A stretch of DNA of 64,000 nt, from NCBI GenBank assembly GCA_963737015.1, contig CAVTQZ010000002.1, positions 484,108 through 548,107 on the forward strand, in the 5' to 3' direction. The notes below the pieces were generated by a model, which was not told the DNA's origin, searched no databases, and was given only the letters and a program-made list of their open reading frames with translations. The position numbers and the translations under genes are program-made. Of this stretch, positions 21,022-29,677 are shown in pieces. This DNA is from CAVTQZ01 sp963737015. Its GTDB lineage: Bacteria; Actinomycetota; Acidimicrobiia; Acidimicrobiales; UBA8190. How positions within the stretch are numbered: position 1 is the stretch's first letter; each line of letters begins with the position of its first letter.

Positions 21022-21474
21022 TTGGATAGGCGTCAGATCGAATGTACGGCATCGGACCTCAAACGCCTTCAGAATGACGCCGCTGCAAAGAAGATCGTAT
21101 CGGTAGTCCAGTATACGGCCCTCCTATATGGAACAGACTCGTATCTGAAAGCCTGCGAGAAGGCGATCGCTGAACACGGAATTGCGGCAGGCGCTCTCCT
21201 AGATGACAAAACCGAACCTGTTCTCTTTGTTCCCCTTGCCAGCGTTGATCCGGGTGAAGGAGAAAAGGTTCTTGACGGCGGTCTGCTTGTTACCCTGTCC
21301 GATGGCGCTATTATCGCTTGGAACAATTTCAGAAAATGGGGATTTGGCATGTGTAGCGTGTGCGCGAGCAGCATACCCTACGAGGTCGTCGAAGACGCAA
21401 GTAAGGACGGTGCGTTATTCACTGTCGTAACGTCTGATCGGCGTTGGCAATTTATTCCGCGGGAACTTCCTTGA
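21022..21474 (+). CDS. Unknown protein, possibly with a PH-like C-terminal domain
   Basis: I choose TTG at 21022 because GGAG lies 8 bases upstream; the frame is open much further but that upstream part does not look coding. The 150-residue product has a helical N-terminal half (LKRLQNDAAAKKIVSVVQYT, YLKACEKAIAEHGI) and a C-terminal beta-rich half (GGLLVTLSDGAIIAWNNFRK, IPYEVVEDASKDGALFTVVT, SDRRWQFIPREL). The second half resembles bacterial PH-like/YokE domains. Intact frame. Function not known. Confidence 0.5.
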   Translation: MDRRQIECTASDLKRLQNDAAAKKIVSVVQYTALLYGTDSYLKACEKAIAEHGIAAGALLDDKTEPVLFVPLASVDPGEGEKVLDGGLLVTLSDGAIIAWNNFRKWGFGMCSVCASSIPYEVVEDASKDGALFTVVTSDRRWQFIPRELP

Positions 21475-21511
21475 CTCACAGAAACGTCACAAGGTTTACC
21501 GTAAGAGCATC

Positions 21512-21733
21512 ATGCCGTATCTACTCAACTCGTTCCGCCAGTTGCTCGATCCATCAGGAATCGACGCTCCTCTTGAAGCGCTCAAGCCTTCCGCGAAGAT
21601 GGCGAAACCTCGATTTGGAATCTGGAATTGTCCGGCCTGCCAGATTGAAATGACCCGCCTCTACACACTTGACGAAGTGTGTCCAACTTGTGGTGGTCCT
21701 GTAGACGACATCCGTCCGTCGCGAAATGCGTAG
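21512..21733 (+). CDS. Small zinc-ribbon protein
   Basis: A 73-residue product with two CxxC pairs (WNCPACQIEM and EVCPTCGGPV), spaced to form a single zinc ribbon, preceded by a helical N-terminus. ATG at 21512, 37 bases after the previous gene. Function unknown; such ribbons often serve as protein-protein or nucleic-acid adaptors. Confidence 0.5.
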   Translation: MPYLLNSFRQLLDPSGIDAPLEALKPSAKMAKPRFGIWNCPACQIEMTRLYTLDEVCPTCGGPVDDIRPSRNA

Positions 21734-21866
21734 CGCGTAAAAGTAGATACCTAGCGCCTGCTGTCCTGGGCCGCGGACGAGGGAAGTGGCCGACATCTAC
21801 AATAAGCACCGTCCTTCGTTAGCGAGAACATGCCTCAGCACGGAGGGACGGCAACTCCGCCGATGG

Positions 21867-22393
21867 TCACGTCGTGTTCAAGCGATGTCCAACTCTTGCC
21901 TCCAGCCGGGCGAAGCGGGTCTTGCTCCGTTGCATTGATACCGCAAGCCCGATCCCGAACACGGCGGACCCCGCGGTGTAAATCAACCATATTGGGTGGT
22001 GGATAGCCAGGAGGAGACTGAGCACGGCGAACCCTCCGAACATGCACGGGGTCAGAATGGACGCCCGTCGGAGCTCGGGGCGGCGCCGCCTAATAATGGC
22101 GAGAAGGGGTTGGTCCAGAGCGCGATCGTTAGGCAGCTCGCCGCTCCGCATCGCTTTCGCCATCACCTTGAAGGCTGCATTCGTCGTAATGCCGGATGCC
22201 TTCTGGTCGCGCCGTCGCATGACCACAAAGCAAAAGGACATAAGTGCGCCGAAGAAGAGCCCTCCTACAGTGAAGCCACTGCCGAGGGGTGATTTCCCCA
22301 GCCGGGGAGCAAATACGTCAGCCCACCGAAGGTGACACCGGACGCAACCCCAATCGCCGCTGCGGGCCACATCTGGCCCCGTAATCCCCGCAT
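21867..22393 (-). CDS. Multi-pass membrane protein, unknown (one frame break)
   Basis: ATG at 22393 or 22372 opens WPAAAIGVASGVTFGGLTYL, then a break near 22270 leads to TVGGLFFGALMSFCFVVMRR, a cytoplasmic Arg-rich loop (IIRRRRPELRR), and two more spans (ASILTPCMFGGFAVLSLLLA; PIWLIYTAGSAVFGIGLAVS). Four predicted membrane segments in about 175 residues. No family recognised. Part of a run of three small minus-strand membrane-protein genes. Confidence 0.55.
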
Positions 22394-22560
22394 CTCCTTA
22401 ATATCTCCAGGCTTATTGCCCCTCAAGCCCCCAGCGCTGTTGTCCTTGAGAACACGCTCGCATTGGGGTTCAGCTCGTAGGCCGGTGATCCCCTTTGCCC
22501 GCGTTGTCGTGGACATTGAGCCAGCCGACATGGTGACCGTCTCGATCCTCATGTCATCCG

Positions 22561-22746
22561 CTATTGGCGCTTTCTTCTGTACGGAAATGTGGGCTCTCTC
22601 GGGACATTGGGACCGAAGAGGTTACGGGTGAATGGGCCCGCTTTACCTTGTGCTCGTCTGCGGCGTTCGAACCAATAAATGCCACTCCGGAAGAGGAAAA
22701 GTCCCGCCGCTCCGAACCCAATCAGAACTTCGCTCCCGGTGCTCAT
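22561..22746 (-). CDS. Small single-span membrane protein
   Basis: ATG at 22746 with AAAGGAA just upstream. The 61-residue product has one span (VLIGFGAAGLFLFRSGIYWF) followed by a strongly basic tail (ERRRRAQGK), so N-out/C-in topology is likely. Unknown function. Confidence 0.5.
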   Translation of the reverse strand: MSTGSEVLIGFGAAGLFLFRSGIYWFERRRRAQGKAGPFTRNLFGPNVPREPTFPYRRKRQ

Positions 22747-22895
22747 GCGGGTTCCTTTACCCGCCCCAGCGCACGCTTTACCGTCCGACGCTGCTCACAC
22801 CGTCTCGCCGAGTTGTCGCGGCCCCACAGAGGCGCTCCAAAGCGACCGCCGCCTTTAACGTGTCCTTCAGGATCTCCAGCCCGTCCCACACCGGG

Positions 22896-23159
22896 TCAGT
22901 GTCCCGGCCCAGGGTCCTCATTGCGGATGTAAAGGATGAAGCCCGCTATCAGAAAGAGCAACGCAGCGGCATCGAGTACGAGTTTGAAGACCCTACCGAC
23001 CCCTTTTGGCCACCCGCCGAAGATGAGGTCTACGGAGAAAACGAGTGCAACCAAACCTCCGCCGATTCTGGCGACAGTGGACCCCTTGAACTCCCTTAGG
23101 TTTCTCAATACTCGCTCCCAGATGGGGCCGACGCGGTGAGTGTTGAGCTGCCACTTCAC
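22896..23159 (-). CDS. Small two-span membrane protein
   Basis: An 87-residue frame with two hydrophobic helices (IGGGLVALVFSVDLIFGGWP and VLDAAALLFLIAGFILYI) and a basic N-terminus (ERVLRNLREFKG). No family recognised. Intact. Confidence 0.5.
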   Translation of the reverse strand: MKWQLNTHRVGPIWERVLRNLREFKGSTVARIGGGLVALVFSVDLIFGGWPKGVGRVFKLVLDAAALLFLIAGFILYIRNEDPGPGH

Positions 23160-23916
23160 TCATGCCGAGACCCAACGATAATTGACGCTTCGCCTCAGTC
23201 ACCGTTGGCGGCGGGTGCGATGCAGGATCCGGTCCGTTTCTCAATCAGTTCCCGTAACCGGGAACATCCAGGTTCCGCACCTGCCCCGGGAGCCGGCGTG
23301 CGAACACGACAGACTAATCACCGGCTGAAGCGGGCAGTGATGCGTCGGGTGCGCCTGCTACATGAGCCGGCGCTCATGTGGCGGCGCGATCCAAGTCATC
23401 ACCGAATCGTGCAAATGAGGCAAGAGCGATTACTCAAAGTTTGAAGGCGAGAAGAACGCGCCGTGAGAACATCGTGAGAACCAAAGCGTCGCAAAAACTT
23501 TCTGGAAGAGTCCACTCGTGACCGCCAAAGTCAATTGTACCTCTGCATAGGGCCATGTCCAGGGGGAACGTCCTGGCCATTTCCGTCCGCTCGTGTCAAG
23601 TCATATCAATTTCGCCGGGCTCGCTTGACAGGCCGGCGTGCACTCCAAACTGCACCACAGGACCTCGGCTGCATTCCCTGTTCAGAGCCTTCCTGTACGA
23701 CACGCGCCTGTGTCGGGGCTTCTAGGGGGCGCATGCAGGGACACGACGAGGGGGACATGGTACTTCAAGGCCAACCTACGCCGAGTTGCCGACTCTCGGC
23801 GATGGTGCGGACTTCGTTTGACCTCACGACAGTCATATCCGCGGAGGGACAGATTCCGGTACCAGAGGCCCAACCGAAACCAATATCGGAGAAGACTTTC
23901 CCGGTGCCCCCCTGAA
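23160..23916 (+). other. Gene-poor junction between accessory and core-like DNA
   Basis: No frame in this stretch has a ribosome site or a recognisable domain. It contains one arm of a perfect 25-base inverted repeat (23457-23481). The style of the sequence changes here: broken frames to the left, clean high-G+C genes to the right. Confidence 0.45.
23457..23481 (+). repeat. Left arm of a 25-bp perfect inverted repeat
   Basis: Reverse complement is identical to 54877-54901. The core is a tandem GTGAGAACATCGTGAGAAC. Similarity extends about five more bases with one mismatch. It may be an attachment-site or recombination remnant; no integrase gene is seen nearby. Confidence 0.7.
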
Positions 23917-24681
23917 TCAGCGCTCCTGTTCCGTTGGGCGCACGAGGATCTCGTTCAGTGCCACGCGCCCAGGACGAGTGACTGCGTAGGCGACTGCGTC
24001 TGCGATGTCCTCAGAGCGCAGCATCTCGACGCCGCCGAATACACGAGCTTGTTGTTCGAGAATTTCAGGGCGCAGATGTGTCGCCAGCTCTGTCATTACG
24101 GCTCCCGGTTCGATGATGGTGACGCGCACATGGCGAGCCGTCACCTCCTGACGGAGTGACTCACTGAAAGCGACGACCCCCCACTTCGTGGCGTTGTAAA
24201 CGCCGCTTCCGCTCCTGGCGACCCTGCCGGCGACGGAACTCACGTTGACGACGTCCGAAACGCTCCTCGGGCCCTCCTCCGCCGAGCGGAGCAGATGGGG
24301 AAGGGCAGCGTGAGTGCAATATAAAAGGCCGAGGAGATTCAGATGAACCATCCTGCGCCACTCTTCGGTGGGCGCATCGAGGATCGGGCCCAGAAGCATC
24401 ACACCTGCGTTGTTCACCAGAGTGTCGATGCGGCCGAGCTCTGCCACCGTACGCTCGACCATGGCGTTGGCCTGCTTTTCATCGGTGACATCGGTCTCGA
24501 GAACGAGGGCCCTGCCGCCGTCCTTCGTGATCTTCTCTGCAAGGCTGTCGAGCCGGTCGCGCCGACGAGCAGCGACGCCCACGGCAGCGCCCTCCGCAGC
24601 TAGCGATATTGCCGTCGCAGCTCCGATCCCACTGGACGCGCCGGTGACGAGGGCAACCGTTCCTTCGAGCGCTCGGGTCAT
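23917..24681 (-). CDS. SDR-family NAD(P)-dependent oxidoreductase
   Basis: 254 residues, complete. The Rossmann motif TGASSGIG (residues 14-21) is followed by ARRRDR, suggesting NADPH preference. NNAG (about 88-91), the catalytic Ser in NVSSVAGR, and YNATK supply the classical Tyr-x-x-x-Lys. Closest in pattern to the YdfG/clavulanate-dehydrogenase-like classical SDRs. Substrate cannot be deduced. Monocistronic, 86 bases from the HNH-like lipoprotein gene. Confidence 0.85.
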   Translation of the reverse strand: MTRALEGTVALVTGASSGIGAATAISLAAEGAAVGVAARRRDRLDSLAEKITKDGGRALVLETDVTDEKQANAMVERTVAELGRIDTLVNNAGVMLLGPILDAPTEEWRRMVHLNLLGLLYCTHAALPHLLRSAEEGPRSVSDVVNVSSVAGRVARSGSGVYNATKWGVVAFSESLRQEVTARHVRVTIIEPGAVMTELATHLRPEILEQQARVFGGVEMLRSEDIADAVAYAVTRPGRVALNEILVRPTEQER

Positions 24682-24767
24682 CTCACCTCCGTTGGCTATC
24701 CGGCGTTCGCCGATGGGCTCAGTATGTCGCAGCGATTGTCTATTGCGCCTCGCGTCCGATTGTCCTT

Positions 24768-25574
24768 TCAGGGTCGAACCCCGAGGACCGCCTCTGATGT
24801 GGTCCAGTTATCCGCGATTGCCGTCTGTGCTGCAGCAAGAGACACCTCTCCGGAGCAGACAGCGTCGTTGAGGCGATCTTCCACGCCATCCTTGGCGTTG
24901 AGCCCGTAGTCATCTGTGGAATCGAATTGTGATGGGCTCCCAGAGTCGAGCTCGGGCCAGAGGTTTCGAACGTCACTCGAGCCGCCGAGCTCCAGCGGTA
25001 CGAGGTGGTCGTACTCGTACTGGGAGGCCGAGCCCGCTGAATCGTAGGACTGCATCGACTTGTACTTGTCAGGTTCGGTGATCGACTCGGGTGGACGAAC
25101 CGAGGAGGTGTAGCCGGATCTGCAGATCGTGGATGAGATGTTCGCCTGCGTCACTGCGGAGTCGACAGCGCCGGGGGTACAGCCGGGGTCTGGAAGCGCG
25201 TAGCCGTCCGAGGCCGTGCGGTAATGGCACGTACCCGGTCCCGGCATGGGCCCCTGCAGTCCGCTCGAACTCCACCCGACGCCCGTACTTACGAGCGTCG
25301 GTTTCGGTGCGAGCGGCGGCTGTGGTGCAAGGGTCGGCTGCGGTGCAATCGTCGACGGCGGTAGGGCCGACGGAGCGGTGGCCGGCGTGGTGTTCTCGGT
25401 GGACGGCTCCGTGTTAGCGGCGGCGGGTGATGTGACCTCTGTCGAAACTCGCTGGGAGGCGGTGGTACACGCCGCAAGGCCGGTACAGGACAACAGCACC
25501 AAGAATGCCGGCGTTAGTGCTCCCCAAGTAGCCCGGGTCCCTTTCGACGTGGTCGACGGGTGCATCTGGTCCAT
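24768..25574 (-). CDS. Secreted lipoprotein with HNH/DUF1524-like nuclease fold
   Basis: Signal peptide with lipobox (LVLLSCTGLAACTT), then a Pro/Thr/Ala linker (residues ~45-95) and a C-terminal domain with CHYRTASDGYALPDPGCTPG, YEYDHLVPLELGGSSDVRN, LWPE and NAKDGVEDRL. The DH...L-GG...N-W-E...N-K pattern is that of HNH nuclease-like lipoproteins common in actinobacteria. Whether it cleaves extracellular nucleic acid is inference. Intact; starts ATG 25574 or 25565. Confidence 0.7.
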   Translation of the reverse strand: MDQMHPSTTSKGTRATWGALTPAFLVLLSCTGLAACTTASQRVSTEVTSPAAANTEPSTENTTPATAPSALPPSTIAPQPTLAPQPPLAPKPTLVSTGVGWSSSGLQGPMPGPGTCHYRTASDGYALPDPGCTPGAVDSAVTQANISSTICRSGYTSSVRPPESITEPDKYKSMQSYDSAGSASQYEYDHLVPLELGGSSDVRNLWPELDSGSPSQFDSTDDYGLNAKDGVEDRLNDAVCSGEVSLAAAQTAIADNWTTSEAVLGVRP

Positions 25575-25716
25575 CGGCGCAAGGTAGCCCGAGCCTGTAG
25601 CAGCGAGGATGCGTTCGGCGCAGAAGGGTTATTCTCTGGCCGCAAGAGGCGGACGAGGCGGACACCCGGGGCCATTGCGGCGGCGGCCCGGTACCCGCCG
25701 GAGCGGCGAGCGCGCG

Positions 25717-27291
25717 ATGTTGAAGAGGCGGAAGATCACTTTTGGCGCACTGACATCCGGCGCGCTCTTGCTGTCGACACTCCTCGTGGCGCCGGTCACG
25801 GCTGGAGCGCAAAATGGACCTGCGCCAGGCTCGCCGCAATATGTCGCACGTGACATCCAGAACATGGACAACGCCTTCGGCCGCGAGTTCGCGGCCGGAG
25901 GCGAGCTTACGAGCCCCGCATATCTGGAAGGCCTCACCCCGGCGATGTTCTCGACATGGTTCGATCAGGTGAGCGCGTCGGCGGCCGACCCGACCGACCC
26001 CGCGATCAGCGGAGGGAACGTCGTTCCGGGGTGGAACGCAGGAAATCCGTATCGGGACGGATGGGCCGGACGCCGGGGGCGGCAGGTGCCGGTGCGGTTC
26101 ACCGCCTCCGACGGTGCTGTGTTGGAGGGCAGCCTCTTCGCTCCGCTGCCCCACGCACGCGACCCTTACACGGGTGCCCGCATCCACGCCCCGATGCCCG
26201 GCGTGGTCTTCGTGACGGGTTCCATCCAGGCTTCGGCCGGTGTGTACAGCTGGCTCGCGGAGGACCTCGCCGAACGCGGATACCTGGTCCTGACTTTCGA
26301 CGTTCAAGGACAGGGGCGAAGTGAGACCCTCCCGCACCAAGGGCCCGATCCCACCCTTCCGGGTTGCGCGACGACGACTTCGTCAGGTCAGCAGACTCCG
26401 TGCACCGGGTTGCCTTCCGAGCAACAGCAGGACTTCGATCAGGACACCGAAGAGGCGATCACCTTCTTCCTTTCCACGCCTGCCGACCCCTACCGAAATA
26501 CCGCCACCGGAACGACGAAGCTCGACTCCTACAACCCCTTGTGGACGCTCTTCGACCGAACTCCTGACCCCAAGAGCGCCACCACGGGCCGTACGACGCG
26601 TCTTGCGATCGTCGGTCATTCCACCGGAGCCGTTACGGTCTCGTACCTCCAAGGTACGGACCCGCGGGTCGAGGTTGCGGTGGCGCTCGACAAGATCACG
26701 GCGACGCCGCAGGCGATCAGCGACGACGAAGCCGCGCTCGGGTCACTACCGGGGCCGGTCGTGCCCGTCGTACCGATACTCGGGATGCAGTCCGAGTACG
26801 GCTTCGAGCCTCAGCCGTACTGGGAGGCGAGTTGCTCCTCCTTCGAGCCCTGTCCCGCTGCGCCCGGCGGCTCGGTCTCGGTTCCCGACCTGTCCAACGC
26901 GCCCGACCCGATCCGGGAGGAGGCGACCGGCTTCAACGTCTGGGCATCACACGGCGTCGACTCGATGGTCCTCGTTCCCCGCGCCTCGACGCATCTCGAC
27001 TACACCGATGAGCCTCCGATCCTCCCGGCATCGGAATGGGGACAGGCGATGGCGAGCTACTACGTGCAGTCGTGGTTGGCGAAGTACCTGAAGCACGAGC
27101 CAGGTGCGGACAATGCCTTGCTAGCCACGACCCTTCATTACCTCGAACCCGTCGGGCAGGGCACCTGGAAGATGATCACGATCGATCGCAACGAAGATCT
27201 GTCGTTCTATTTCTGTTCCGGCTATGACTTCCACCTGTCGGGCGGAAAGGCGGCGAAGAGCAAGGACATCACTGGCGACGGCTGCAAGTGA
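25717..27291 (+). CDS. Secreted alpha/beta-hydrolase
   Basis: The frame is open upstream, but ATG at 25717 gives a proper signal peptide (KRRKITFGALTSGALLLSTL, cleavage near VTAGAQ). The mature enzyme has an insert-rich alpha/beta-hydrolase fold: an FTASDGAVLEG strand, PGVVFVTGS (oxyanion region), YLVLTFDVQGQGRS, nucleophile elbow GHSTGA, and a late His in RASTHLDYTDEP. 525 residues. Related to secreted actinobacterial hydrolases; substrate unknown (ester or peptide). Faces the tRNA-Glu gene on the other strand. Confidence 0.75.
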   Translation: MLKRRKITFGALTSGALLLSTLLVAPVTAGAQNGPAPGSPQYVARDIQNMDNAFGREFAAGGELTSPAYLEGLTPAMFSTWFDQVSASAADPTDPAISGGNVVPGWNAGNPYRDGWAGRRGRQVPVRFTASDGAVLEGSLFAPLPHARDPYTGARIHAPMPGVVFVTGSIQASAGVYSWLAEDLAERGYLVLTFDVQGQGRSETLPHQGPDPTLPGCATTTSSGQQTPCTGLPSEQQQDFDQDTEEAITFFLSTPADPYRNTATGTTKLDSYNPLWTLFDRTPDPKSATTGRTTRLAIVGHSTGAVTVSYLQGTDPRVEVAVALDKITATPQAISDDEAALGSLPGPVVPVVPILGMQSEYGFEPQPYWEASCSSFEPCPAAPGGSVSVPDLSNAPDPIREEATGFNVWASHGVDSMVLVPRASTHLDYTDEPPILPASEWGQAMASYYVQSWLAKYLKHEPGADNALLATTLHYLEPVGQGTWKMITIDRNEDLSFYFCSGYDFHLSGGKAAKSKDITGDGCK

Positions 27292-27363
27292 ATCACCTCC
27301 GTTCCGCAAGGTGAACGTAGTATCGCCGGCACGGGCGAAAGCTATCGGGGCACGCCATCTGCG

Positions 27364-27436
27364 CACCCCCAACGGGATTCGAACCCGTGTTACCGCCTTG
27401 AAAGGGCGGCGTCCTAGGCCGCTAGACGATGGGGGC
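27364..27436 (-). tRNA. tRNA-Glu (anticodon UUC)
   Basis: Reading the minus strand, GCCCCCA pairs with TGGGGGT in the acceptor stem. The anticodon arm is CCGCC-CTTTCAA-GGCGG, placing TTC as the anticodon. The T-arm carries the GGTTCGAATCC consensus. Length 73. CCA is not encoded. Confidence 0.95.
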
Positions 27437-27469
27437 TCGGAGACGAAGCGCTCGCAGGCTAGCAGTCCG

Positions 27470-28840
27470 TCAGCGGGCTGGCCTTGCGCGCTGAAGCTCC
27501 CAAGTAGAACCGTCGGGACTGTCGTGTATCTCGACTCCCAATGCGGAGAGCCGCTCGCGCACTTCGTCGGCGTCCGCGAAACGGCGTTCGCCCCGTGCGG
27601 CATCGCGAATTGCGATGGCCAGGTCTACGTACGGTCCTATTAGCTCCGCCGGGTCTCGCGTTCCCACCTCCGTGAGCCGTCCGAGCTCGGAGATCATCGA
27701 CCGCAGGCTCGCCCTTCCGCGGTCCATCTCGTCGGACTGCAGGGTATCGGCGCGCCAGCTCCAAAGATCCTGCTCGAGGTCCAGGATCGCGCGCACCATC
27801 GATGCTGGTTCGCCTGCTTCACCAGCGCTGCGGAACTCCCCCTCGTGTGCACGGATGGCCTGCAGCAACGGGGAGCCCATGGTGTCCGAGGGCACAGTCT
27901 CCGGCTCCGGGATCGGCACCGCTGGATTCACCGTGAACCGGGCGTCTTCGGACATCTGTGAAACGCCGTGCCTCTCGCGGGCGAGGCGCTCCGCTATTTC
28001 GAGCAGTTGCCCGATGGGGATCGTCTCTCCGGCCTCGACGCGCTCGGAACGAGCCCGCACCCTCACCGTCACACCACCGTGGCCCACGATGAGAGCAGAG
28101 CTCGAGCGGAAGTCGATGCAAAGCGCTGTGTGTTCGTCGACGCCGAGGATGAAAGTGCCCGAATCCAGCTCTTCTTCCATTCGGACCAGGCGCTCTTCAC
28201 CGAGATAGCAGTACCGCGTGTCGTGTGTCTGCCCTTCTTTGTTGTCGTAGTGGGGAATCACGACGACGGGAAGCCCGAGGGGCCGGAGCAGGTCGAGGCC
28301 CTCGAGCCAGTGCGGTTCCTCGCCGACTTTGTAGATCTCGTAAACGGGAACCGTCTTGCTGCCGAGCGTAAGAGCGGCGGCCGACGCGAACGTGACACCC
28401 CCACCGAGCCTCAGCTTCTCCGAGAGGAGCGAGGGAACGAGCGTCTCCTTCCACTGGCGCAGCGCATACGAAGGGCTCCCGGGTCCCGAGAAAACGAGTG
28501 GGATCTGCGCCATCCGTGCGACGATCCGCTCGCCTTGCTCACCTTCGAGGTCTTTAGAGGAGCGAAGGCCGGCAACCTCCAACGTCGCACCGACGCTCTC
28601 ACGAAAATAGGCAATGGCACGCGCGGAGATCTCCTCGGCGTTCATCTGAAAGCCGAAAGGCGTGTCGAGCAGGAAGGCGTGCGGCTCTGAGTCGGGACCT
28701 GCGCTCGCCAGCCGTTCCACCATCATCCGGTGGACCTTCACCATCGTGGGAGCGGTCTCCCCCGAACCCATGATCGTGAGCAATCTGGGAATACCATCCA
28801 GTCCTGTCGCGTCCGAAACGGTTTCTGGTGCCTCGGTCAC
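27470..28840 (-). CDS. Peptidase S51/cyanophycinase-like domain fused to a CysS C-terminal-like domain
   Basis: Residues ~15-300 form a type 1 glutamine-amidotransferase-like/peptidase S51 domain: LLTIMGSGETAPTMVKVHR, FSGPGSPSYALRQWKETL, a Ser/Ala-rich elbow GGGVTFASAAAL, and GVDEHTALCIDF. Residues ~330-456 are helical and end with RRFADADEVRERLSALGVEI and SPDGSTWELQR, the signature of the cysteinyl-tRNA synthetase C-terminal domain. There is no CysS catalytic core. ATG at 28840 overlaps the DUF2017 stop (ATGA), so it is translationally coupled to the clpS-DUF2017 unit. Function unknown; a peptidase acting on an aminoacyl or tRNA-linked substrate is speculation. Confidence 0.75.
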   Translation of the reverse strand: MTEAPETVSDATGLDGIPRLLTIMGSGETAPTMVKVHRMMVERLASAGPDSEPHAFLLDTPFGFQMNAEEISARAIAYFRESVGATLEVAGLRSSKDLEGEQGERIVARMAQIPLVFSGPGSPSYALRQWKETLVPSLLSEKLRLGGGVTFASAAALTLGSKTVPVYEIYKVGEEPHWLEGLDLLRPLGLPVVVIPHYDNKEGQTHDTRYCYLGEERLVRMEEELDSGTFILGVDEHTALCIDFRSSSALIVGHGGVTVRVRARSERVEAGETIPIGQLLEIAERLARERHGVSQMSEDARFTVNPAVPIPEPETVPSDTMGSPLLQAIRAHEGEFRSAGEAGEPASMVRAILDLEQDLWSWRADTLQSDEMDRGRASLRSMISELGRLTEVGTRDPAELIGPYVDLAIAIRDAARGERRFADADEVRERLSALGVEIHDSPDGSTWELQRARPAR

Positions 28841-29337
28841 AGGTCGTCCGTGGTGTCACGGGTGCCCCCCGGCGGGAGGGACTGCGAAAGAGCGTCGATG
28901 ATCTCCCCCTGAAGCATGCTCAGGTAGTGATAGATGGCGAGTTGCGGAGCGGACGGCTCGCTCTCGTCGAAGACGGTCTGGTCCTCCGAGACGTCGAGCT
29001 CCGTTCCGACGACCAGCCGCAGAACCTCGAGAGCATCGAGCCACTGATGGATCTCGACCTCGCCGATCAGTGTCTCGTCCGCCGTTGCAACGAGCGTGTC
29101 GAGCGAATCGCGGTGTCGGTTGAGGAGGTGCGCTCCCATCATCTCCCGGTACTCGGTTTCGGATCGCTGGTCGTCGGGATACGCCACCGGGAACACACGC
29201 CTGGTGCTCGGATGCTGCTCGTCCAACAACGACTGAATTTCTCCAGGCAAAGCTTTCAGTAGCTCGCGTTCGCCTGCCACGAGACCCGTGCGGTATTTCC
29301 CGTGGCGGTCGCGCACGAAGCGTCTTCGCCCGATCAC
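28837..29337 (-). CDS. DUF2017 family protein
   Basis: GTG at 29337, two bases after the clpS stop, fits the actinobacterial clpS-DUF2017 pair. 166 residues, helical: YRTGLVAGERELLKALPGEI, then FPVAYPDDQRSETEYREMM, then WLDALEVLRLVVGTELDV, and AIYHYLSMLQGEIIDAL. The acidic, mostly helical protein has no known activity; conserved linkage to ClpS suggests a role in N-degron proteolysis. Complete. Confidence 0.8.
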   Translation of the reverse strand: MIGRRRFVRDRHGKYRTGLVAGERELLKALPGEIQSLLDEQHPSTRRVFPVAYPDDQRSETEYREMMGAHLLNRHRDSLDTLVATADETLIGEVEIHQWLDALEVLRLVVGTELDVSEDQTVFDESEPSAPQLAIYHYLSMLQGEIIDALSQSLPPGGTRDTTDDL

Positions 29338-29338
29338 C

Positions 29339-29677
29339 TCACTGTGACTGTTCGAGCGTCGCCCACAAGCCATGCTCGTGGAGGCGGAAGACGTCGAGCT
29401 CCGCCCGCTCGCGCGGCCCGGAGGAGACGACAGCTCGGCCCTTGTGGTGAACGTCCAACATGAGACGGGTCGCCTTATCGTGGCTGTAGCCGAAGAGCTT
29501 TTGAAAAACATAGGTCACGTAGGACATGAGGTTGATCGGATCGTTCCAGACGATCACGAGCCAGGGCCGGTCGGTGCGGACCTCCTCGTCTGCAGCAGGG
29601 CGGTCGACCTCCACGGGCGCCGTGAGCGGAGCAGTCTTCGCGCGCGTCGTACCGAGACGGTCCCCTGCTCCCTTCAT
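29339..29677 (-). CDS. clpS: ATP-dependent Clp protease adaptor ClpS
   Basis: 112 residues. The core WLVIVWNDPINLMSYVTYVF, then ATRLMLDVHHKGRAVV and GLWATLEQS, is a standard ClpS fold with the D-N/D-P substrate-pocket region and the M-h-x-h-H-x-x-G helix. ClpS delivers N-degron substrates to ClpA/ClpC-ClpP. Its start overlaps the end of ctaA by 4 bases. Confidence 0.92.
   Translation of the reverse strand: MKGAGDRLGTTRAKTAPLTAPVEVDRPAADEEVRTDRPWLVIVWNDPINLMSYVTYVFQKLFGYSHDKATRLMLDVHHKGRAVVSSGPRERAELDVFRLHEHGLWATLEQSQ

Noticed and set aside
23535..24159. Plus-strand frames running into the SDR gene
   Set aside because: No domain or ribosome site, and they overlap a complete SDR on the other strand.
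25609..25716. In-frame N-terminal extension of the secreted hydrolase
   Set aside because: The ATG at 25717 is directly followed by a classical signal peptide; the upstream part is Arg/Gly-rich and lacks coding character.
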